Source: Cryobacterium algoritolerans
GTDB lineage: Bacteria; Actinomycetota; Actinomycetes; Actinomycetales; Microbacteriaceae
Assembly (NCBI RefSeq): GCF_004402785.1
Contig: NZ_SOFP01000063.1
Location: 1-64,000 of the forward strand
Length of the DNA stretch: 64,000 nt
Reading direction: 5' to 3'
Position numbers and translations under genes: made by a program. Under the pieces are notes generated by a model. It worked only from the letters and a program-made list of their open reading frames with translations. It did no database searches and had not been told where the DNA came from. Positions 50,997-60,458 of the stretch are shown here, in pieces. How positions within the stretch are numbered: the stretch's first letter is position 1; each line of letters opens with the position of its first letter.

Positions 50997-53723
50997 TTAG
51001 CTCTCGCCCCCGGCCGAGCCCGTGGTTCCCGCGGTCACGTCGAACAGACGGTACTTCGCGATGGCCTGGCCGACGAGGCCACGGTCGACCTCGCCGCGGC
51101 GGGAAAGCAACTCGAGGGTGCGAACAACCATGGACGGCCCGTCGATCTTGAAGAAACGCCGTGCGGCCGGCCGGGTGTCGGAGAATCCGAACCCGTCCGC
51201 GCCGAGAGTCGCGAAGTCGCCGGGAACGAACTGGCGGATCTGGTCTGGCACTGCGTGCATGAAGTCGGTCACCGCCACGAACGGGCCGGCGGCCCCGGCG
51301 AGCTTTTCCGTGACATACGGGGTGCGGGGTGTTTCATCCGGGTAGAGGAAATTGTGCTCTTCGGCGGCGATACCGTCGCGGCGGAGTTCCGCCCAGGAGG
51401 TCACGGACCAGACATCGGCGGATACTCCCCAGTCGGCGGCGAGTAGTGCCTGCGCCTCGAGCGCCCACGGCACGGCGACGCCTGAGGCGAGGAGCTGGGC
51501 CTTCGGTCCGGTGACCGGCGAGTGGTTGATCCGGTGGATGCCGCGAACGATGCCATCGACGTCCACCTCTTCCGGCTCGGCCGGCTGCACGGCCGGCTCG
51601 TTGTAAACGGTGATGTAATACATGACGTTCGGGTCGGGGTGCTGCCCGCCGTACATGCGCTCAAGGCCGGACCGTACGATGTGCCCGATCTCATAGCCGA
51701 AGGCCGGGTCGTAGGAGACCACGGCGGGATTCGTCGAGGCCAACAGGGGAGAGTGGCCGTCGGCGTGCTGAAGGCCTTCGCCGGTGAGGGTGGTACGGCC
51801 GGCGGTCGCGCCGATCATGAAACCACGGGCCATCTGGTCGCCCGCGGCCCACATGGCGTCACCAGTGCGCTGGAAGCCGAACATCGAGTAGAAGACGTAG
51901 ATCGGGATCAGCGGCTCGCCCTGGGTGGCGTAGGAGGTTCCCACGTTGGTGAAGGCGGCCATGGCGCCGGCCTCGTTGATGCCCACGTGCAGGATCTGGC
52001 CCTGCGGGCTTTCCTTGTACGCGAGCAGTTGGGCGTGGTCGACCGAGGTGTACTGCTGGCCGTTCGGGTTGTAGATCTTCGCATTCGGGAAGAATGCGTC
52101 GATGCCGAAGGTGCGGGCTTCGTCCGGGATGATCGGGACGATCCGGTTGCCGAAGTCCTTCGCGCGGAGAAGCTCCTTGAGCAGCCGCACGAAGGCCATC
52201 GTGGTTGCGATCTCCTGCGTGCCGGAACCCTTCTTGGTCGGCGCGTAGGTCGCGTCGCCCGGAAGGTTGATCTGGGTGTACCTGCTGCGGCGTTCCGGCA
52301 GGTAACCGCCGAGCGCGCGGCGGCGTTCGTGCAGGTACTGGATGGCCTCGTCGTTGTCGTCCGGCCGGTAGTACGGCGGAAGATACGGGTTCTCCTCGAG
52401 CTGGGCATCCGTGATCGGGATGTGGGTGCTGTCGCGGAAGGTCTTCAGGTTGTCGAGGGTGAACTTCTTCATCTGGTGCGTCGCATTGCGGCCCTCGAAG
52501 CTCGGGCCGAGCGCGTAGCCCTTCACGGTCTTCGCCAGGATGACGGTCGGCTGGCCCTTGTGCTCGGATGCCGCCTTGAACGCTGCATACACCTTGCGGT
52601 AGTCGTGGCCGCCGCGCTTGAGATTCCAGAGTTCGTCGTCGGTGTAACCCTCGACGAGCTTGAGCGCGCGCGGGTCGCGACCAAAGAAGTGCTCGCGGAC
52701 GTACGCGCCGCTCTCGGCCTTGTACGTCTGGTAGTCCCCATCAGGGGTGACGTTCATCAGGTTTAGCAGGGCACCGTCGACGTCGCGCGTGAGCAGGTCG
52801 TCCCACTCGCGGCCCCACACCACCTTGATGACGTTCCAGCCGGCACCGCGGAAGAAGCTCTCCAGTTCCTGGATGATCTTCCCGTTGCCGCGTACGGGCC
52901 CGTCGAGGCGCTGCAGGTTGCAGTTGATGATGAAGTTGAGGTTGTCCAGGCCCTCGTTCGCGGCGACCTGGAGCTGGCCACGGCTTTCCACCTCGTCCAT
53001 TTCGCCGTCGCCGAGGAACGCCCAGACCTGCTGGTCGCTGGCGTCCTTGATGCCGCGGTTGGTGAGGTAGCGGTTCGTCTGCGCCTGGTAGATCGCGTTG
53101 ATCGGTCCGAGACCCATCGACACGGTCGGGAACTGCCAGAATTCGGGCATCAGGCGAGGGTGCGGGTAGGAGGAGAGGCCATTGGGGCCGTGGGATTTCT
53201 CCTGGCGGAAGCCGTCGAGCTGGTCGTGCGAGAGGCGGCCCTCGAGGAAGGCCCTGGCGTAGGTGCCGGGGGAGGCGTGGCCCTGGATGAAGATCTGGTC
53301 GCCGCCGCCCGGGTGGTCATGGCCGCGGAAGAAGTGGTTGAAACCGACCTCGTAGAGAGCGGCGGAGGACGCGTAGGTGGAGATGTGCCCGCCGACAGAG
53401 ATGCCGGAGCGCTGGGCACGGTGAACGAGGACCGCGGCGTTCCAGCGGATCCAGGCGCGATAGCGCCGCTCGATGTCCTCGTCGCCGGGGAAGTCCGGTT
53501 CGTTTCCGGCCGCGATGGTGTTGATGTAGTCGGTGGTCGGCACCATGGGCACGCCCAGATGCAGTTCCTTGGACCTCTTGAGCAGGCTCAGCATGATTTC
53601 CCGGCCGCGTTGGTGGCCCTGCGCGGCGACGAGTGAATCCAGCGATTCAGACCACTCTGCGGTCTCCTGCGGGTCCGCATCCGTGCTGTTCACCGAGTAC
53701 GGGTCCTGGTCGTTGACAGTCAC
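50997..53723 (-). CDS. aceE: Pyruvate dehydrogenase E1 component (homodimeric)
   Basis: Decarboxylates pyruvate with thiamine diphosphate. The 908-residue length is typical of AceE. Motifs: [40 protein letters not shown], the ThDP motif [10 protein letters not shown] ... [18 protein letters not shown], and [20 protein letters not shown] 53723 ([12 protein letters not shown]) is preferred over ATG 53741 because GAGAGG at 53735-53729 spaces correctly and relatives start there. E2 and E3 genes are not in the window. Confidence 0.95.
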   Translation of the reverse strand: MTVNDQDPYSVNSTDADPQETAEWSESLDSLVAAQGHQRGREIMLSLLKRSKELHLGVPMVPTTDYINTIAAGNEPDFPGDEDIERRYRAWIRWNAAVLVHRAQRSGISVGGHISTYASSAALYEVGFNHFFRGHDHPGGGDQIFIQGHASPGTYARAFLEGRLSHDQLDGFRQEKSHGPNGLSSYPHPRLMPEFWQFPTVSMGLGPINAIYQAQTNRYLTNRGIKDASDQQVWAFLGDGEMDEVESRGQLQVAANEGLDNLNFIINCNLQRLDGPVRGNGKIIQELESFFRGAGWNVIKVVWGREWDDLLTRDVDGALLNLMNVTPDGDYQTYKAESGAYVREHFFGRDPRALKLVEGYTDDELWNLKRGGHDYRKVYAAFKAASEHKGQPTVILAKTVKGYALGPSFEGRNATHQMKKFTLDNLKTFRDSTHIPITDAQLEENPYLPPYYRPDDNDEAIQYLHERRRALGGYLPERRSRYTQINLPGDATYAPTKKGSGTQEIATTMAFVRLLKELLRAKDFGNRIVPIIPDEARTFGIDAFFPNAKIYNPNGQQYTSVDHAQLLAYKESPQGQILHVGINEAGAMAAFTNVGTSYATQGEPLIPIYVFYSMFGFQRTGDAMWAAGDQMARGFMIGATAGRTTLTGEGLQHADGHSPLLASTNPAVVSYDPAFGYEIGHIVRSGLERMYGGQHPDPNVMYYITVYNEPAVQPAEPEEVDVDGIVRGIHRINHSPVTGPKAQLLASGVAVPWALEAQALLAADWGVSADVWSVTSWAELRRDGIAAEEHNFLYPDETPRTPYVTEKLAGAAGPFVAVTDFMHAVPDQIRQFVPGDFATLGADGFGFSDTRPAARRFFKIDGPSMVVRTLELLSRRGEVDRGLVGQAIAKYRLFDVTAGTTGSAGGES

Positions 53724-53964
53724 AATCGACCTCTCTGTCATGGGCAGACCGTTATTCTGTTCTGCCGAATTAGGCGTGCCGGATTGCGGTCGGCTGGGAC
53801 CAATGGCACTTGTCAAGCCTACAGATTCCGGCTGGGGTCCGCGCACGTCGCTCGCCGGGCTCCCCGAGGGTTCGCAGTCGGCGTTCTTGGTTCCCTCATC
53901 CGGCGGGGCTAGGCTGTGTCGCTGCGCTCCACTGCACCGGTGGGCGACGGAAGGGAAGCGCTCC

Positions 53965-54432
53965 ATGGCTTTGGAAAACGACACGCAGGCACCGGACTTC
54001 GAGCTGGTCAACCAGTTCGGCCAGCGCATCCAGCTCAGCCAGTTCCGGGGAGAGAAGTCGGTGGCGCTGGTCTTCTTCCCCTTGGCCTTCTCCGGAATCT
54101 GCAGCGGTGAGCTCTGCGAACTGCGCGACAACATCGGGCTCTTCGCCGATAGCGCGGTGGAAGTGATCGGTATCTCGGTCGACTCGAAGCACACCCTTCG
54201 CGCCTGGGGTGAGCAGGAGAAGTACACGTTCAACCTCCTCGCCGACTTCTGGCCGCATGGTGCCGTCGCCAAGGAATACGGCGTGTTCCTCGAGGACAAG
54301 GGCTTCGCCAACAGGGCGACATTCCTCATCGACCGACAGGGCATTATTCGGGCGAGCTTCATCACTGCCCCGGGCGAGGCCCGTTCCCTGGGTGCGTATT
54401 GGGCCGCGATCGAGGAACTTCAGCCCGCGTAA
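53965..54432 (+). CDS. ahpE: Peroxiredoxin, AhpE-like
   Basis: A 155-residue thiol peroxidase. The peroxidatic Cys is in [18 protein letters not shown]; a second Cys sits four residues later (position of the one-Cys AhpE branch). [19 protein letters not shown] is the standard N-terminus; the ATG has AAGGGAAG upstream. Divergent from aceE. Confidence 0.92.
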   Translation: MALENDTQAPDFELVNQFGQRIQLSQFRGEKSVALVFFPLAFSGICSGELCELRDNIGLFADSAVEVIGISVDSKHTLRAWGEQEKYTFNLLADFWPHGAVAKEYGVFLEDKGFANRATFLIDRQGIIRASFITAPGEARSLGAYWAAIEELQPA

Positions 54433-54482
54433 TCCGGATGCCGTGCGATTGGGTCGGCAAAAGCATCGGCACCCGAAATCTG

Positions 54483-54488
54483 TATAGT
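54483..54488 (+). promoter_or_regulatory. -10 element upstream of tRNA-Val
   Basis: TATAGT lies about 30 bases before the mature tRNA 5-prime end. No well-spaced -35 is evident. Confidence 0.4.
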
Positions 54489-54518
54489 GGTCATCGACCC
54501 GCAGAGGTCAGAGTGCAG

Positions 54519-54591
54519 GGGCCTTTAGCTCAGTTGGTAGAGCGCCACGTTTACACCGTGGATGTCATCGGTTCGAGCCCGGTAGGGCCCA
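54519..54591 (+). tRNA. tRNA-Val (TAC)
   Basis: A 73-nt cloverleaf: acceptor GGGCCTT/AGGGCCC, D-arm AGCTCAGTTGGTAGAGCG, anticodon loop TTTACAC, T-arm ATCGGTTCGAGCCCGGT. A tyrosine recombinase relic ends close downstream on the opposite strand, pointing to past integration here. Confidence 0.95.
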
Positions 54592-54692
54592 CCCAGCAAA
54601 ATCCCCGGAAATCCGGGGAAATCGGCAGTCTTGGGACCACGCAAGGACTCACAGCTTCCTGGCCCGGATACCCCGGCGTGCCCCGCATTTGA

Positions 54693-55081
54693 GAAAGCTG
54701 AGTTTAATCGGGCTAGCACGGCGGTGTCGGCACCCGACCCGAGCCAGTGTGCGTAAGTGTCTGCCGTGAGCTTCGCGGAGGGTGACCGAGCCACGCCTGG
54801 GCTATCTTCAGATCCACGCCGTTCTGGAGCCACAGGGTGGCCGCCGTGTGGCGTAGGTCATGGATTCTGTGCCCGTGACGCTCCAGATCCCATTTGATCG
54901 GACGCTTGAAGTTCGCCAGTAGACGCAACGAACCCGACTGAAGTGGAAACAGCGGTTCGTCCGGTTGCCGTCCGGCGACGTGTACTCGGATGACGTCTCC
55001 GATGGCGTCGACCACCGGCACGGTGCGCACGTTGCCGCTCTTGGTGTTAGTCCGAACCACGTGACCGTCCGTGTGGGAGCG
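54693..55081 (-). pseudogene. Tyrosine recombinase C-terminal relic next to tRNA-Val
   Basis: The frame gives TKSGNVRTVPVVDAIGD, then HGHRIHDLRHTAATLWLQNG (catalytic His-x-x-Arg) and VDLKIAQAWLGHP; after a frameshift near 54780 it continues SAKLTADTYAHWLGSGADTA with the catalytic Tyr. The N-terminal two thirds are missing. It is transcribed towards the tRNA, as integrases next to their att site often are. Confidence 0.8.
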
Positions 55082-55291
55082 GGAGACGAGAATCGCCATA
55101 CGCGGCACCACTGAAATTGGCCACAGGCAGTTCAAAGTTTTACGAAACGCTTATAAACACTTCCATCGACACCCTGTCGTATCTAGAGTTTTTCTCATGT
55201 GGCAACGGTGTCGCATGGGCTAGGGCGGGCGCAATCGTGGGTGGACGTGGGGATCCCGTCGATGTCCTCAATTTCACCATTGGAGTATGTG

Positions 55292-56260
55292 ATGTTCGAG
55301 AAAAGCTTCATTACCAATGCGATCAATCGAAGTGCCGAAAACCCGTTGGACCGGAGGCGGTTCCTGCGCGCCGCCGGTCTGACGGGAGTGTCGGTCGGTG
55401 CCATGGCCCTCCTTCCCCAGGCTGCGTTCGCCCACGAGGGCGACTCCGTGCAGGGAGAAGACGATCACGGATCGGATAACAATGGTCCCAGCGACGCCGC
55501 GATCCTCAACTTCGCGCTCAACCTGGAATACCTCGAGGCCGAGTTCTACCTCCGTGCCGTGACCGGGATGGGCCTTGCCGACAACATGACCGGAGGCCAG
55601 GGCCACCACGGCGATGTGCTCGGCGGTAGAGCGGTCTCGTTCGCGACGGGCAAACTCCGCAAGATTGCTGAGGAGATCGCCGCTGACGAGAAGGCTCACG
55701 TCGCGTTCCTGCGTGAGGCGCTGGGAGGTGCCGCTGTTGCGCGGCCGAGCATCGATCTCCGTGACAGCTTCACCGCGGCCGCTGTCGCCGCCGGCTTGAT
55801 CACAGCGGGCGAGACGTTCGATGTCTATGCCAACGAGACGAATTTTCTTCTCGGGGCATTCATCTTCGAGGATGTCGGCGTGACCGCCTACAAAGGTGCC
55901 GCGCCTCTGATTGACAGCAAGGTGTATCTGGAAGCGGCGGCGGGGATCCTGGCCGTGGAGGCGTACCACGCCGCCACGATCCGCTCAAGCCTGTATGCGC
56001 TCGGTTTGGACGCGCCGACGACGAACATCTCCGACCTGCGCGACAGCGTGGACGGTCCGACCGACCTCGACCAGGGCATCGTCGTCGACGGCAACGCCAA
56101 CATCGTTCCCACGGACAGTAACGGCATCGTTTTCAGCCGTAGCGCCGCGCAGGTCCTCAACATCGTCTACCTGACAGCGGAGGAGACCACGTCCGGAGGG
56201 TTCTTCCCCGACGGCGTGAACGGGGAGATCAACACCAGCGGACACAACCACGAGCAGTAA
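55292..56260 (+). CDS. Ferritin-like domain protein with Tat signal
   Basis: A 322-residue exported protein. N-terminal Tat signal: RRRFLRAAGLTG followed by a hydrophobic stretch and cleavage after AFA. The mature part is a four-helix ferritin-like (Ferritin_2) fold: LNFALNLEYLEAEFYLRAVT with E-E ligands, EIAADEKAHVAFLREALGG, FEDVGVTAYKGAAPLI and AAGILAVEAYHAATIRSSLY. Related proteins are called desiccation-related. ATG 55292 has GGAG six bases upstream. A tatA gene and a tatC relic follow, suggesting a dedicated export cassette. Confidence 0.88.
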   Translation: MFEKSFITNAINRSAENPLDRRRFLRAAGLTGVSVGAMALLPQAAFAHEGDSVQGEDDHGSDNNGPSDAAILNFALNLEYLEAEFYLRAVTGMGLADNMTGGQGHHGDVLGGRAVSFATGKLRKIAEEIAADEKAHVAFLREALGGAAVARPSIDLRDSFTAAAVAAGLITAGETFDVYANETNFLLGAFIFEDVGVTAYKGAAPLIDSKVYLEAAAGILAVEAYHAATIRSSLYALGLDAPTTNISDLRDSVDGPTDLDQGIVVDGNANIVPTDSNGIVFSRSAAQVLNIVYLTAEETTSGGFFPDGVNGEINTSGHNHEQ

Positions 56261-56288
56261 CTCACTTCCGCTGATCCGACAATTGACG

Positions 56289-56337
56289 GGCCCCACTGAT
56301 TTGTGCCGGGAGATTTCCCGGATGCAATGGTGGGGCC
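56289..56337. other. Nested inverted repeat after the ferritin-like gene
   Basis: GGCCCCAC (56289-56296) pairs with GTGGGGCC (56330-56337), enclosing a second hairpin CCGGG-AGATTT-CCCGG (56306-56321). It may terminate the ferritin-like transcript or separate it from tatA. Confidence 0.5.
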
Positions 56338-56470
56338 AGTCATCAGTCACGACTGCGGGACGACGTCATCGTTTACTCACTTGCGTCGCTCTGAGGTGTC
56401 AAACGTCGCCGTCACTGGCCGTTTCCTCCATCCCATCGCACGCGGTCCTTCGATCTAAGGCCGAACTCCC

Positions 56471-56728
56471 ATGTTGAGCAATCTGACTGGTTGGCACTTC
56501 CTCATCATTCTTGTCATCATCATGCTTCTCTTCGGCGCTCCCAAGCTCCCCGGACTGGCACGTAGCCTGGGTCAGTCGATGAAGATCTTCAAGAGCGAGA
56601 TGACACCGGAAAGTCCTCCAACGGGGACCGACACAGTCAAGCCCAACCCGGCGACCCCGGTTGCACCCAGCCCAACCGAGTCTTCCCTGACCGAAGCCAG
56701 GCACGTCGAGCCTCCGGCAAAGTTGTAG
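56471..56728 (+). CDS. tatA: TatA/E-type translocase subunit
   Basis: An 85-residue protein: short N-terminal helix WHFLIILVIIMLLFGAPKLP, the hinge and amphipathic helix LARSLGQSMKIFKSEM, then a Pro/Thr-rich tail. These are the defining TatA features. It is 210 bases after a Tat substrate gene and 47 bases before a tatC relic, away from the usual tatABC locus, so it may be an accessory copy. Confidence 0.88.
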   Translation: MLSNLTGWHFLIILVIIMLLFGAPKLPGLARSLGQSMKIFKSEMTPESPPTGTDTVKPNPATPVAPSPTESSLTEARHVEPPAKL

Positions 56729-56775
56729 CGCTGATGCTTGAGCGTACTGCTCGGCGACAAGACGCCGGCCGAACG

Positions 56776-56928
56776 ATGTCACTCGGACGGTACCTGCTCG
56801 AGTTGCGAAAACGACTGTCTTTAGCTGCGGTCGGAGTCTTGGTGGGTTCTGTCCTCGGCCGCTCAAAGTTACTTCGATTTCGTCCCGAAACTCGTCGTCG
56901 CCATCGGGATCGCCTTCGTTCTCCCGGG
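56776..56928 (+). pseudogene. TatC relic
   Basis: ATG 56776 gives MSLGRYLLELRKRLSLAAVG, the TatC N-terminus and first helix. A few codons on, in another frame, SYFDFVPKLVVAIGIAFVLP matches a later TatC helix (compare [20 protein letters not shown] in E. coli). About 130 residues between are missing. It is a deletion remnant. From 56929 to 57169 nothing else is recognisable. Confidence 0.7.
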
Positions 56929-57169
56929 GCACCACGGGGTAGTTGGCCCAACGATGAAGAGTGATCCAAACCCCTCAATCGCGAACCTCTTACGGGAAAT
57001 TCTTGGGCATAACCGAATCCATTCACCAGAAATGGAACGCCAGGAAATCAAGGACGGTTCCCTGTGATTCGCAGGCCAATAGGGAGTGCCAGGTGGCCCG
57101 CACGGAATCGCTGAGGCCACGCCGAGGTGAGTCATTCGCCTGATGCGCGGTTGGGAGTATGGTCATGCC

Positions 57170-57964
57170 ATGAAGCCGACGATCAGATTCCTGTCCAGCG
57201 TCATCGCCGTGCTCCTCGCCGCTTCGGGCGTTGGCGCTGCCGGTGCTCTTCCTGCCTCCGCCGTGACCAGGTCCCCGGTCAACACATACGTCGCCCTCGG
57301 CGACTCCTACGCGGCCGGGCAGGGAGGTGGTGGCTACGCGAACGCGTGCCTGCAAAGCCCAAACGGCTACCCGGCGCTCTTGGACGCCGTCAAAGGCACC
57401 AACCTGCTACGCAACGTCAGCTGCAGCGGGGCGACGACCCTCGACGTCACTGCAACCCAGCAGTCGGTCTTGAACCGGGGAACCACGATGGTCACCCTGA
57501 CCGTGGGCGGCAATGACTTGAATGTCGCCGGCATCGCGGCGGCCTGTGTCTCCCCGGATGCCGTGGCATGCGGCAACGCCATCTCCACGGCCGGAGCCTT
57601 GCTCAACTCCGGTGTGCTGGCTGGCCGTCTGGCCGCGACGTACGCGCAGGTCGCGGTCGCGGCCCCGAACGCCCGAGTAGTCGTCACCGGCTACCCGCTT
57701 CTCTTCGCCCCCTCGGCCGACCCGCGGATCACCCAACTCAACGTTGCCACGACGCTGCTGAACCAGACCATCCATGGCGTCGTGGCCCAGACCCAGACAA
57801 CCAGCCCGAACGTGAGGATCGTCTACGTCGATGTGTCCGCTGCCTTCGCGGGCCACGCGATCGGCGACCTCGTATCCTGGGTCAACTTCGCCGGGCCGGA
57901 TGCCTTCCACCCGACTCCCGCCGGCTATCAGGCCTATGCGGCGGCCATCCAGGCAGTCTTGTAG
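57170..57964 (+). CDS. Secreted SGNH/GDSL hydrolase
   Basis: A 264-residue exported lipase/esterase-like enzyme. Signal peptide: MKPTIRFLSSVIAVLLAASG ... PASA. Catalytic blocks: ALGDSYAAGQ (Ser), CSGATTLD, TVGGNDLNV (Gly, Asn) and DAFHPTPAGYQAYA (Asp, His). ATG 57170 starts the signal peptide directly. Substrate unknown. Confidence 0.9.
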   Translation: MKPTIRFLSSVIAVLLAASGVGAAGALPASAVTRSPVNTYVALGDSYAAGQGGGGYANACLQSPNGYPALLDAVKGTNLLRNVSCSGATTLDVTATQQSVLNRGTTMVTLTVGGNDLNVAGIAAACVSPDAVACGNAISTAGALLNSGVLAGRLAATYAQVAVAAPNARVVVTGYPLLFAPSADPRITQLNVATTLLNQTIHGVVAQTQTTSPNVRIVYVDVSAAFAGHAIGDLVSWVNFAGPDAFHPTPAGYQAYAAAIQAVL

Positions 57965-58179
57965 CGTCACGGCCGGGTCCGCGCCCAGCCGTCCGGAGCA
58001 GGTTCGGTGTGTGATTACGGCGTCAGAGTGGCCGAGCCTGCCTGGACACACCTGAGGGCTGTCCGGTCGAATCGGCAACACTGGGACGGCCCGGCGGGAT
58101 ACGCTGAGACCAGCGCAGGTAATCGCGTCGCTCCCAGCCACTACGGAAGCCATTCGTTCCTTCGAGGAGCTGAGAGGTC

Positions 58180-58953
58180 GTGCCGACCAATGATTCCCTG
58201 GCTTCCAGTGTGGGATCGCGAGCACGCCGACGCATGGGCGGGGGCCTGATGTCATCCGACCGCCGTGCGTTCGCCGCGGCCGCACTGGAGCTGTCCGAGG
58301 CCAAGGAAAACACGTCCAATCTGTGCGGGCCGTTCCTTAGTAGCCTGCCAATCACGGGCGCCTCGATTTCGACCCTCGGCGCACCGTTCGGAACCGAAAC
58401 CGTCTGCGCGAGCGACGAACAGGCCGCTCAGATCGATGAAATCCAGTTCGACCTCGGTGAGGGCCCCTGCTGGGACGCCATCTCCATCCGCCGGCCGGTT
58501 CTCAGCGCCGACATCAGGAATCCGTCGGCGTCCTGGCCGATGTTCGTCCGCGCAATCGAGACAACGGACGTCGTCGGACTGTTCGCCTTTCCCATGTTCA
58601 TCGGTTCGCTCAACATCGGGGCGGTCGAGCTCTACTCCACCCGGCGGGGCAGCATGTCCCCGTCGCAGATCGACGATGCGATCGTGCTGGTGTCCCTGGC
58701 CGCGCGACAGGTTCTCCGGCGGGCGTTGTTTGCTCGTCCCGGAATACCCGACGCGAACGACGACGAGGGGTACTCGCGTCGAGTGGTCCACCAGGCTACT
58801 GGAATGCTGCTGGCGCAGCTCGACCTCCCGGCGGCGGATGCACTCCTCGTGCTTCGCGGCTATGCTTTTTCTCACGGTCGGACGGTGCGTGACGTCGCAA
58901 CCGATGTGGTGTTGCGCAAGATCAGTTTTCCGACAGAATTCGACGGCTCCTAG
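58180..58953 (+). CDS. GAF and ANTAR domain protein 1
   Basis: A 257-residue regulator: GAF sensor domain (residues about 40-170; QFDLGEGPCWDAISIRRPVL, LNIGAVELYSTRRGSM) and a C-terminal ANTAR domain (VVHQATGMLLAQLDLPAADA ... RDVATDVV). ANTAR domains bind paired hairpins in RNA and prevent termination. GTG 58180 is used; the ribosome site is weak. The 215 bases upstream hold no recognisable gene. A second protein of the same design follows. Confidence 0.85.
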   Translation: MPTNDSLASSVGSRARRRMGGGLMSSDRRAFAAAALELSEAKENTSNLCGPFLSSLPITGASISTLGAPFGTETVCASDEQAAQIDEIQFDLGEGPCWDAISIRRPVLSADIRNPSASWPMFVRAIETTDVVGLFAFPMFIGSLNIGAVELYSTRRGSMSPSQIDDAIVLVSLAARQVLRRALFARPGIPDANDDEGYSRRVVHQATGMLLAQLDLPAADALLVLRGYAFSHGRTVRDVATDVVLRKISFPTEFDGS

Positions 58954-58966
58954 TGCGGCGTCCATT

Positions 58967-58972
58967 TAGAAT
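58967..58972 (+). promoter_or_regulatory. -10-like TAGAAT, possible leaderless promoter
   Basis: TAGAAT ends six bases before the ATG at 58979, so transcription would start at or near the start codon. Leaderless mRNAs are common in actinobacteria. There is no clear SD, which fits, and no clear -35. Confidence 0.35.
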
Positions 58973-58978
58973 GGGTTC

Positions 58979-59695
58979 ATGGTGACCAAGACACGTGAGG
59001 GTCAGCTGGTTGAGACCTTCGTCACTTTGGCGGACACACTCGTTGTCGGCTACGACATCCTCGACCTGTTGCACACACTCGTCGATAAGTGTGCGCTCTT
59101 GTTCGAGGCATCCGCTGTCGGCATCATCCTCTCTGCCGGCGACAACGATGAACTCGAGGTTGTTGCCTCGACCAACGAGCGCAGCCGACTCGTCGAGATC
59201 CTCCAGCTTCGGGCCGGGAACGGCCCGTGCGTGGAGTGCTATACGACGGGCAAGCCCGTTGCGATCCCCGATCTCGACGTCGTGGCACCGAAATGGCCCA
59301 GGTTCCGTTCCGGGGCGCTCGAATTGGGCTTCAAGTCGATGCATTCCGTTCCCCTCCGCCTCCGCCAGACGACCATCGGCTCCCTGAACCTTTTTTGGGA
59401 CCGTCTCGGTGGCCTGGGAGCGGGCGATCTCCTCACCGTCCAGGCGCTGGCCGACACGGCGACGATCGGCATCCTGCAGGAACGGGCGCTGCGCGAGAGC
59501 GGCGTCGCGCGGGCCCAGCTGCAGCACGCACTGAACAGCAGGGTGCTGATCGAGCAGGCCAAGGGAGTTGTGGCGTACACCCATCACTCGAACATGGAGG
59601 AGGCCTTTGCGGTGCTGAGGTCCCATGCCCGGAACAACAGCCTGTCTCTCGTCGAGGTGGCCGAAAGCGTTGTGAATCGCACTCTTACCCTGTGA
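58979..59695 (+). CDS. GAF and ANTAR domain protein 2
   Basis: A 238-residue protein: N-terminal GAF domain (VVGYDILDLLHTLVDKCALL, GNGPCVECYTTGKPVAIPDL, LRLRQTTIGSLNLFWDR) and C-terminal ANTAR (LNSRVLIEQAKGVVAYTHHS ... LVEVAESVVNRTL). The GAF domain probably senses a small ligand or redox state and the ANTAR domain acts on RNA. Starts 25 bases after the first paralogue. Confidence 0.9.
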   Translation: MVTKTREGQLVETFVTLADTLVVGYDILDLLHTLVDKCALLFEASAVGIILSAGDNDELEVVASTNERSRLVEILQLRAGNGPCVECYTTGKPVAIPDLDVVAPKWPRFRSGALELGFKSMHSVPLRLRQTTIGSLNLFWDRLGGLGAGDLLTVQALADTATIGILQERALRESGVARAQLQHALNSRVLIEQAKGVVAYTHHSNMEEAFAVLRSHARNNSLSLVEVAESVVNRTLTL

Positions 59696-59774
59696 ACGCG
59701 CAAGGGTCTCCGACGTGGGGTGACCGGCCTCCCGGATTGCGAGGCGGATACTCGCCCGTGGGCGTGAATGGTCT

Positions 59775-59780
59775 TATAAT
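59775..59780 (+). promoter_or_regulatory. -10 element TATAAT upstream of conserved hypothetical gene
   Basis: A perfect TATAAT 58 bases before the ATG at 59839, in an otherwise GC-rich gap. No consensus -35 is seen at the expected distance. Confidence 0.4.
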
Positions 59781-59838
59781 GAAGGCGCGCCCCAGACCCC
59801 GGCAGCACCGTTATTTGGTGAATCAGGGAGGGTCGGCC

Positions 59839-60177
59839 ATGAAACGCATTTTTCACCCGGGAGGGTCAGTCGTCACGGGAAGTGACCTCGCTGATGCCGT
59901 GATGGGCTACGCCGAATCGCTGAGCGCACGCAGCCAGGTCGACGTGGTCGACATCCCCGTTCTCACCGACTCAGGCGAACCCGGCCGGGCCCAGTTCCTG
60001 ATCGGGGCGTCCAGCCAGCTCGTGAGTGTGACCAGCGAGTCGATCCTCCGCGAACTCGTCGAGGCCGGGACCACCGCGGACCTACGGCACCGTGCGCTCG
60101 TCGGCATGGATGCCGCGATGGTCGGCTGGACTGGCGACGGTCTCAACTCACCGCAGTTCGACGAGTTCGATTACTGA
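59839..60177 (+). CDS. Conserved-looking hypothetical protein
   Basis: A 112-residue soluble protein, MKRIFHPGGSVVTGSDLADA to QFDEFDY, with good SD AGGGAGG. The N-terminal VVTGSDLADAVMGYAESLSA and VDVVDIPVLTDSGEPGRAQF suggest an alpha/beta fold with an STAS-like or ligand-binding look, but I do not recognise a family. It sits between the ANTAR regulators and an IS110 element whose left end starts right after its stop. Confidence 0.65.
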   Translation: MKRIFHPGGSVVTGSDLADAVMGYAESLSARSQVDVVDIPVLTDSGEPGRAQFLIGASSQLVSVTSESILRELVEAGTTADLRHRALVGMDAAMVGWTGDGLNSPQFDEFDY

Positions 60178-60199
60178 TCCGCCCCCCGGTTGCGCTGTT

Positions 60200-60440
60200 G
60201 GATACGGGTTCCTCCACCCCGTTACCTTGTAGGTAGCCCTTGAAGCTTGCTTCTTAGGGTGTTGGCCTGTTAGGCCCGGCATGGTTGCTGCCCCCAGTCG
60301 TTAATGATCCGGGGGGTGTTGTCACCGGGCCTGACTGGGATTGGGTGATCGCTAATAGGGGCTCGACTGGAACTCGTTTCTGGGTCGAACGTAACGTGGA
60401 TGCCGAGACTTGATGCCGTGGACAGGCCAACCGATCCGCA
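60200..60440 (+). ncRNA. Candidate bridge RNA of the IS110 element
   Basis: The long non-coding left end is where IS110-group elements encode their bridge RNA. It can fold: GAAGC-TT-GCTTC (60242-60253), GGCCCGG (60273-60279) with CCGGGCC (60325-60331), CCCAGTC (60293-60299) with GACTGGG (60333-60339), and TCGAC (60363-60367) with GTCGA (60384-60388). The last two stems bracket open loops suitable as guides. Exact ends are not determined. Confidence 0.5.
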
Positions 60441-60458
60441 TGGCTGACGGGGAAACTC

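Noticed and set aside
51522-52766. 414-codon plus-strand frame inside aceE
   Set aside because: Antisense shadow of the highly conserved pyruvate dehydrogenase E1.
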